Source: Cheilinus undulatus (taxonomy: Eukaryota > Chordata > Actinopteri > Labriformes > Labridae). From it: a DNA stretch of 64,000 nucleotides. The notes beneath the pieces are model-generated. The model saw nothing but the letters and a program-made list of their open reading frames with translations, made no database searches and was not told the origin of the DNA. Below, piece after piece: positions 58,344 through 64,000 of the stretch. The DNA is taken from positions 47,561,874-47,625,873 of the forward strand of contig NC_054868.1 in the NCBI RefSeq assembly GCF_018320785.1. Reading direction: 5' to 3'. Each line of letters begins with the position of its first letter. Positions within the stretch are counted from its first letter, which is position 1. A program made the position numbers and the translations under genes.

Positions 58344-58573
58344 CTATGCACTCCCCCCCCCCTCATCTGGGCCCGCTGGGACTGTTGCCTGCATTACTGT
58401 GTCTCCGTCAATTTTTACATCTAAGAAAAATGGTAGGGCAACCATTTTTTTGAACACATCTTCCCAAATTGCTTTTTGGATTGTCAGCATGTCGCCATTT
58501 TCCGTGAGCAGGGACAAGTGACCTGGCTTGCCCTCCTCCACAGCACCCAGGACACTCAGTCTTTTTTCTGTCA
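58344..58573 (-). other. Unidentified open frame with a splice acceptor
   Basis: Reading leftward from a possible acceptor (tcatttcag), the frame stays open for about 75 codons: ENLTEKRLSVLGAVEEGKPG, IQKAIWEDVFKKMVALPFFL and VKIDGDTVMQATVPAGPDEG. The composition looks like real protein, not random sequence. I do not recognise the family. It could be a transposon gene or captured host exon. Confidence 0.4.
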
Positions 58574-58769
58574 GATTTTCCTGAAATGAGGAAAAATGTG
58601 AATTTAATAATTACTATATTAAAAGCATACTGCTACACCATTGAAAACCATGATTGTTCAGAACCCCCCTCTGATTGCTGTCTGTCTGTCTATATTCAAT
58701 TTTCCAAATAATTTCTTCTTTTTTTCACATTTTTCAAAAAGTTAGCTTCTGCATTCTTCTGCTGTGATG

Positions 58770-58855
58770 TTATTTTCAGCTATTTAAATGCTATTTATTA
58801 GCAATTTTTTCCATTACTGTCAGCTATTTTTATGCTTATCCAGCTACTGTTGTGA
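58770..58855 (-). repeat. Reversed GCTGAAAATAGC minisatellite
   Basis: ttttcagctatttaaatgct and cagctatttttatgctta are the reverse of the tandem unit at 44036-44330; three to four degenerate copies. Confidence 0.6.
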
Positions 58856-59162
58856 TATTTAGAAATAGGTGAGAAGAACAGGAGGGAGCTGGTACAGACA
58901 TGAACCCACTGTGGCTGATTCTGACCGGTTTCCCACCGGTTTGAAAGTTTCCAGCGTTGTATACGGGGGATTTTCCTGCATTACAAGTGTCAGACTTGTC
59001 GTGAGAATTTAATAAATGGTGCACAATTGCTACAATCTCGTGCCAAAATTCAGCGCTCGTGTCACTATTGCAGACGTAAAACATGCGGGACATCGTTTCA
59101 TACACAGCTTTAGAGGATAAATCAGTTGCTTTGGAGAAGTCTCTCTCATGATACTGAGTCAA
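58836..59162 (-). other. Unidentified open frame
   Basis: 108 codons, containing HERDFSKATDLSSKAVYETM and MFYVCNSDTSAEFWHEIVAI. The mixed, balanced composition suggests former coding sequence. It lies upstream of, and on the same strand as, the frame at 58344-58573, so the two may be exons of one gene. No family recognised. Confidence 0.4.
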
Positions 59163-59329
59163 AGCATACCCTCACACACGTGACCACAGCTCTGACACAG
59201 AGAGGAGGGTGCGGGGCTCTCAGCTCAGTGAGCAGTTTGCTCAGCTCTGCTCATGTAGTCAGAGGGAATGAGCAGAAAACCAGGACTTAGAGATTAAATA
59301 CATTAATTTAAACAGGATAAATAACTTTG

Positions 59330-59520
59330 GGCTATTTAGTTTGTTTAATGAAAGGACCATGGAAAACCTGCTCTATAGGAAAGTTATCCATAAATGGCTT
59401 CTGTTGTGATCTGGCGCAATATAGAAAAAAACAATTAAATAAAATGGACTCAACATTCAAGGGGGGTGGGGGGTGCTGTTGGCAGGGGGCCCTCCCAATA
59501 GTATGGTAGGGGAAACACTG
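59330..59520 (-). mobile_element. hAT-like terminus
   Basis: Read on the minus strand it starts CAGTGTTTCCCCTACC, a widespread fish hAT terminal sequence. Then come GC-rich bases and a segment (ttgaatgttgagtccatttt) that I associate with the same family. The partner end was not found with confidence; a partial match (cagtgttttgagccc) is at 57981. Confidence 0.6.
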
Positions 59521-60900
59521 TCTAGAATTTATTTGTATATCAGAGGGGGAAAAGCTCAAACTTTTGTTATTAGTAGGTGCAGATAAAGGTGTATTTCTGG
59601 ATCTGCACCTGGTCCTTCCTGATCTCGCCTGTCAGAGTGAGAAGCTGTACACATATTGGACTTTAGTATGCACAAAAATCTCAATATTGTTCTTGTGTCA
59701 TAAATATTTAAGTCATACACTGAATGCTGACATCACTGTAACAGACTAATGGACAGCTGGAGCAGAGGCAGGGAAAAAACATTTCTCCTTTGCCTCCCGG
59801 TGGGGTGAAAATTTATCATGGAGGGGTTATCAGTAGCAGAGGGGAAATCCTCCCAGCAAATCAGACCCCACAAAGTGCTTTTACATCAGCGTGGCGGGGT
59901 TGGAAGCAGGGCTGGCCTGCTTCAGCCCTACTCATGAACAGGCCATTTCAGCGTGGATAGGCACGGCCAAACTGTTGATGAAAATGCAAATGAGCACAGC
60001 CTGGTTTGGCTCGGCACAGCCAAAAGCCATAGTGGAAAAGCCCAACATGTCCCAACAAGGCTGTGACATCAGCAAGGAGGAGGCGGAGTCAGGTTTTGGG
60101 CCTGAATCATGGGGAGAGAGCTGGTCGACCCCTTAAGGGTCCCTGAATTTGTGAAAATGACCTACAGCATACAGAGTTTCTGACTAACTACTTCCTCCCA
60201 TGGTAGAAAAAGAAGAACCATGCCTTCCAAAGCAAAATTATCTTCATGCGTGACAATGCATCATCTCATGCTGCAAAGAATCCCTCTGTGTCATTGGCTG
60301 CTATGGGCATAAAAGGAGAGAAACTCATGGTGTGGCCCCCATCCTCCCCTGACCTCAACCCTATTGAGAACCTTTGGAGCATCCTCAAGCTAAAGGTCTA
60401 TGAGGGTGGGAGGCAGTTCACATCAAAACTGCAGCTCTGGGAGGATATTCTGACATCTCAGAAAGAAATTCAAGCAGAAGCTCTCGAAAAACTCATAAGT
60501 TCAATGGATGTAAGAATTGTGAAGGTGATATCAAAGGAAGGGGTCCTGTGTCAACATGTAACTTGGCCTGTTAAAATGTTTTTGATTGAAATAGCTTTTG
60601 ATTTCAGTAAATATGACCTCCTAATGCTGCAAATTCAACAAATTACCATTTTCAGTTCTTTACAACCTGTAAAATGTTTTGAAACTATGTTGTGCATAAT
60701 AATTTGGAACACAGCATTTTGAGTTTTTTTTTATTTTTGAAAAATAAAAAAGTTATCATTGGGAGGTTTGCTCAATAAAATCTGAATTATGCTCTAACAG
60801 TTGATGACTTGAAAATTATATTGACTGTCATTTGCATTGACTATTTAGGAAAACCAGAGAAAAATATCATTTGCGTAATAATTTGGATCGCGGTGTATAC

Positions 60901-61596
60901 TTCAAAAAATATTTTTTAGAATTTATAGCCTTTGAAAATGACACTTCAATTCCCTTTTCACATGCATCTGCCTGCAACGTCAAGAAACAAAAACAGCTGT
61001 TTTGAGATTTGCTGAACTGATGTGTAGGAAACATCATCAGACAACTGTTGGCAGTGATGTTCTAAAAAGATGTCTTTGCATTGCAAATCTTTGGTCTGAA
61101 TTGGGCTTTAGATGCAGGATAGTAATAGGTAGTGTCTATGGAAAGGAGCCCGAACAAAAGGCTTATTCTGAGGTAATTTAAAGAAAACAATTTCATACAT
61201 TCAGGTCAGTAAACAATAATTTGAACGTACTTCTAAGAGTTGTTTTCCATTTTTACCAAGTTTGAGCTGCCAAATTTTACTTAATATTACCGATTAACCT
61301 TTATAGCAGTAATAGGTTGTCATGTGCCCTAAACATTACAAAATAATAAAGATGTGGAATAAAAACGCATGAAGGGTAAAATAGTAAAGGGCTAAATTAT
61401 CTCTCATTCTGGAAAATATTTAAAGAATAGATATTCGTTGGAAAGATGCAGTTTTATCACAAACAGCCATCGAGTGGCTTGATGTAAAGTCACTTTACTG
61501 TGACTTTCAGGATACAAATGTCCAACTCTGTCCAGATTTAGTTTGATATTCTGTTGTCAGCTTGAACAATTTTTCTTCTTTTTTCTTTTTTTACAG
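60901..61596. other. Non-coding DNA between Tc1-like element and microexon
   Basis: AT-rich; no RNA gene, exon or named element seen. It would be intronic if the three-exon gene is real. Confidence 0.4.
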
Positions 61597-61618
61597 CAGA
61601 AACATCACTTGCAAAAAG
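61597..61618 (+). CDS. Candidate 22-nt microexon of the same gene
   Basis: Preceded by a very strong pyrimidine tract ending ttacag and followed by gtaaga. In phase from the signal-peptide exon it reads AETSLAK plus two bases. A tandem CAGCAG acceptor would allow loss of one codon. The 11.6-kb intron before it contains two of the three U1 genes and the U2 gene. Confidence 0.42.
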
Positions 61619-62039
61619 GTAAGATCAAGAAGTTTTAATAATCTAGTTGAAAAGCTCTTGTTGTTTTCCATTATTGATGACTTCTACATGTTCTTATTCT
61701 AATGTACTAATCAGTTACTTTGATTATCTACATGAAAAATATGAATCTTAAAAATCCCCTTAAGATTTCTGTGGATATTTTAGCCAAAAATGCTGCCAGA
61801 GAGAAAAGGAAGTTTGTTTATGCATCAAAATATTGCCCGTTTAAATAATGTGCATTGAGTTTGCCAGCATCTTTTTTTTACTAAAACAAGAAAACTACTC
61901 AATGTTAGGTGTTTTTGACCTTCTTCTTCCATGGCATCGATAACATTTCATTTTGACCTGCATTGTATAAAAATATCTGGTATGGCAACACCATAATGCA
62001 GTGCTTCCTCTGACTCTTGATTTGTTGTTTTACTCATAG

Positions 62040-62085
62040 ACTTTGCAGAAAGAAAACCTGCTCTTCAGAACAAACATGTGGTCAG
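62040..62085 (+). CDS. Candidate cysteine-rich exon of the same gene
   Basis: 46 nt between acceptor tactcatag and donor gtgagt. In phase it reads R-LCRKKTCSSEQTCGQ, ending in phase 0. A second acceptor 9 bases in (tttgcag) would drop three codons without shifting frame. The three exons together give 40 codons with no stop. The next exon must lie further right, and none was found in the window. Confidence 0.42.
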
Positions 62086-62267
62086 GTGAGTGAATCTGTC
62101 TGATACTGTACAAACATGGGTGTTTCAAAAACGTGGCGTCCAAGTCCTCTGTCTACTAAGCAAAAGAATCTTTAAAGTTTAGCCATCAGTGTACTCAAGT
62201 GCAGCTTTAAGGCCAAAATACAGTAAGAGGCTAGATGTAACGTTTTTTTAATATCGTGCACAGAGAA

Positions 62268-62420
62268 AAAGGATGAAAGGACAACACAAAACTGGTCTTA
62301 TTTGTGATTCCCATTAAGATTCTGATAATAATCAAATTTTTCTGCAGCTACAGATGCATACACGAGATTACTGATTTGAGTTTTTACAAATGTTTTGATC
62401 GAGGGGTCTCCTCTGTTCTA
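62268..62420 (+). repeat. Direct repeat left of U1 cassette 3
   Basis: aaaggatgaaaggacaacac through gattactgatttga, repeated with about 85-90% similarity by eye at 63768-63935. Confidence 0.78.
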
Positions 62421-62827
62421 AGATTATTGGTGTGAAACAGAAAGACTATTTCCTTTTGTAACTTTTGCAGTAAGGTTGAGTTTCTCTCCTTCTCTTCCTC
62501 TGTTCTTTGGCATTATTAATTCCCTTGGAAATTAGATGCCTAAATACTCCTTGTGTGTTTTTTATTTTACAGGCTATCAGAAAGTCCTACTTAAAATCAT
62601 GTAGTTTTGTTTTTGTATTTTTATCTTAGACATATTGTTGCTATCTGTGTCACTTTGTTTTAAACAGGCTCCATACTAATTTGCCCGCATCATAGGAATA
62701 ACCACATCAGTAGCCGATGAGAGAAATAACTAGTCATCAGAATTAGCTGGGGGCCAATATAGAAGGGACTGCAAGTCGCATTTGTCCCCAGGCCATAGTT
62801 TGGACACCCCTGCCCTGACACTTATGG

Positions 62828-62841
62828 CCAGCAGGTGGCAG
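62828..62841 (+). promoter_or_regulatory. CTCF-like motif, U1 cassette 3
   Basis: Same 14-mer and the same 472-bp distance to U1 as in the other cassettes. Confidence 0.6.
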
Positions 62842-63096
62842 TAGCTGAAATGTAAGATGCTCACTAGCAGGGAACAAAGAAACAGGAAGTGGCTGCAGTT
62901 TGAGAGGGAAAGAGGAGATCTGCTCGTTTTTTTACTCTTTTTATGTGGATTTTAAGGCTGATTAAAATGCTTTTGATGACAGTTTTATAACGAGTTTGAT
63001 TGTTAAGACTTACTGGTCTGCTGTCAGTCTTTTGCTTTGCTGAATTACACAAAACTTGTGAGATTTAGGGAGCTTTTGACATGGTAATTCAGAGAT

Positions 63097-63116
63097 GCAT
63101 GATGGGAATTGTAGTT
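63097..63116 (+). promoter_or_regulatory. ZNF143/SPH-type DSE, U1 copy 3
   Basis: gcatgatgggaattgtagtt: two changes from copies 1 and 2, one of which (aattgtagt) moves it closer to the usual Staf consensus. It starts 203 bp upstream. Confidence 0.75.
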
Positions 63117-63299
63117 CCTTTTTTTAGATGTCATAAGTTGTATTTTTGTCTGTTTTGGTCCAGAATGGTTGCTTTTCTTTGATACGAGGGTGTATTTTTC
63201 ATGAGTACCTCCCTGATGTCAGTGTTTGCATATGTGAAGTCCTCTCAGTCTGATTGGTATCTGTGTGAATGAGGTTCCAGTGTGTGAGCTGAGCAAGTC

Positions 63300-63463
63300 A
63301 TACTTACCTGGCAGGGGAGATACCATGATCAAGAAGGTGGTTCACCCAGGGCGAGGCTCAGCCATTGCACTCCGGTTGTGCTGACCCCTGCGAATTCCCC
63401 AAATGTGGGAATCTCGACTGCATAATTTCTGGTAGTGGGGGACTGCGTTCGCGCTCTCCCCTG
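63300..63463 (+). ncRNA. rnu1: U1 small nuclear RNA, copy 3
   Basis: Same 164-nt sequence as copies 1 and 2, 6.7 kb downstream of copy 2 and beyond a nested transposon. The 3'-box-like sequence is gttgaaagagaaa. Confidence 0.97.
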
Positions 63464-63767
63464 ATTTGAATGTTGAAAGAGAAACCTGACGCTACATGCC
63501 AAGGCCTGGTACTGCTATTGTTGGCACATGTCTTCTCTGTCTGTGAAGGAATAGATGTTAGCACAGTTGCTTTTATCAATTTTGGTCCAATTTGCCAGCA
63601 GTGGAGATACTTAAAAGTTAATGTCATATCTATTGTCACCTCGTTTATTCATCCGGCCTAGAAGTATTTGTATGTTCATCAGGTTATTTTGCTTTGTTCA
63701 TGTTTTCAGTTGTTCACCATTCCCACACAATCCCAATCTCAGATGTGCTTTATTTTCATGAAATTAA

Positions 63768-63935
63768 AAAAGGATGAAAGGACAACACAAAACTGGTCTA
63801 ATTGTGAGTTCATTAGATTTCTGATAATCATCAAATTTTTCTGGAGCTACAGATTCATACACGACATTACTGATTTGATCTTTTCTTCAGAGGAAGTTAC
63901 TCTGTTTTTACAAATGCTTTGATTTAGGGGTGTCC
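63768..63935 (+). repeat. Direct repeat right of U1 cassette 3
   Basis: Second copy of the 62268-62420 sequence, with an extra about 25-base piece (cttttcttcagaggaag). It brackets the third U1 gene at a period of about 1.5 kb. Confidence 0.78.
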
Positions 63936-64000
63936 CCAGCAAAGGATTCAGATTGATCAGATTTGGCCTGCAGTGGACCGATTGATGGTTGTGTCTTTGA

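Larger units (their letters stand above)
57947..60042. mobile_element. Composite insertion inside the Tc1-like element
   Basis: Inserted where the transposase reading breaks after GPDEWSGWMD. It contains three minus-strand open stretches of unknown identity, an (ATAG)n run, a reversed minisatellite, a hAT end at 59520 and a further MITE end (ggctcggcacagcc, atagtggaaaag) at 60000-60040. Probably two or more elements; internal borders were not resolved. Confidence 0.65.
57242..60897 (+). pseudogene. Tc1-like transposon, split by other repeats
   Basis: TA dinucleotides (57240-57241 and 60898-60899) flank inverted ends (tacacagcattcca; right end ggatcgcggtgta). A decayed transposase runs from MGKKKDL near 57470 through an HTH-like part (FEAAGTSGVPRTTRCRILQR). 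After the interruption it resumes at about 60043 with IIFMRDNASSHAAKNPS, then WPPSSPDLNPIENLWSILKL and the C-terminus. These motifs hold the second catalytic Asp and the conserved SPDLNPIE block. Frameshifts and the 2.1-kb insertion make it non-functional. Confidence 0.88.
62817..63475 (+). repeat. U1 cassette 3, left-truncated
   Basis: Begins at gacacttatggccagc, directly after a hAT-like end (tttggacacccctg at about 62799-62812). The rest matches cassettes 1 and 2 through U1. Confidence 0.85.

Noticed and set aside
58344-59162. Idea that the open frames are from an integrated virus
   Set aside because: No recognisable viral protein motif or terminal repeat was seen, so there is no support beyond their being unidentified.

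Overview
The window is vertebrate nuclear DNA, almost certainly a ray-finned (probably percomorph) fish. It is AT-rich, its genes have short exons with GT-AG introns, and it carries fish-type repeats: Tc1-like and hAT-like transposons, MITEs, an L2/Maui-like LINE 3' end and tRNA-derived SINEs. I rebuilt exons by eye from splice sites, reading phase and remembered protein families. No alignment or search was run.

Layout. (1) 1-2573, plus strand: the last three coding exons of a cAMP-specific phosphodiesterase 4 gene, ending in an unusually long glutamate-rich tail. (2) 2574-7062: non-coding DNA between convergent genes. (3) 7063-20869, minus strand: a complete 16-exon GGA adaptor gene (611 codons; VHS, GAT, hinge, GAE), called GGA2 from sequence and from its neighbour. 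(4) 23224-33073, minus strand: a complete 10-coding-exon EARS2 gene for mitochondrial glutamyl-tRNA synthetase (526 codons). GGA2 and EARS2 are also neighbours on human 16p12. (5) 33.1-49.8 kb: no gene found; mostly nested transposons, MITEs and minisatellites. (6) 49.86-62.09 kb, plus strand: three small phase-compatible exons that could begin a secreted or membrane protein gene (signal peptide, then a cysteine-containing segment). (7) 53.2-63.5 kb, plus strand: a U2-U1 snRNA gene cluster with one intact U2 gene, a U2 3'-end fragment and three U1 genes with the same 164-nt sequence, in a repeated cassette. Each U1 copy has a ZNF143/SPH-type element 203 bp upstream and a CTCF-like motif about 470 bp upstream. 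A Tc1-like element, itself split by about 2.1 kb of other repeat DNA, lies between the second and third U1 genes.

The protein genes are unrelated in function: cAMP breakdown, TGN-endosome sorting and mitochondrial translation. The snRNA cluster supplies the 5' splice-site and branch-point RNAs of the major spliceosome. The parts most worth following up are the U2-U1 cassette with its embedded motifs, the cryptic three-exon gene whose intron holds that cluster, and unidentified minus-strand open frames in the DNA that splits the Tc1-like element.
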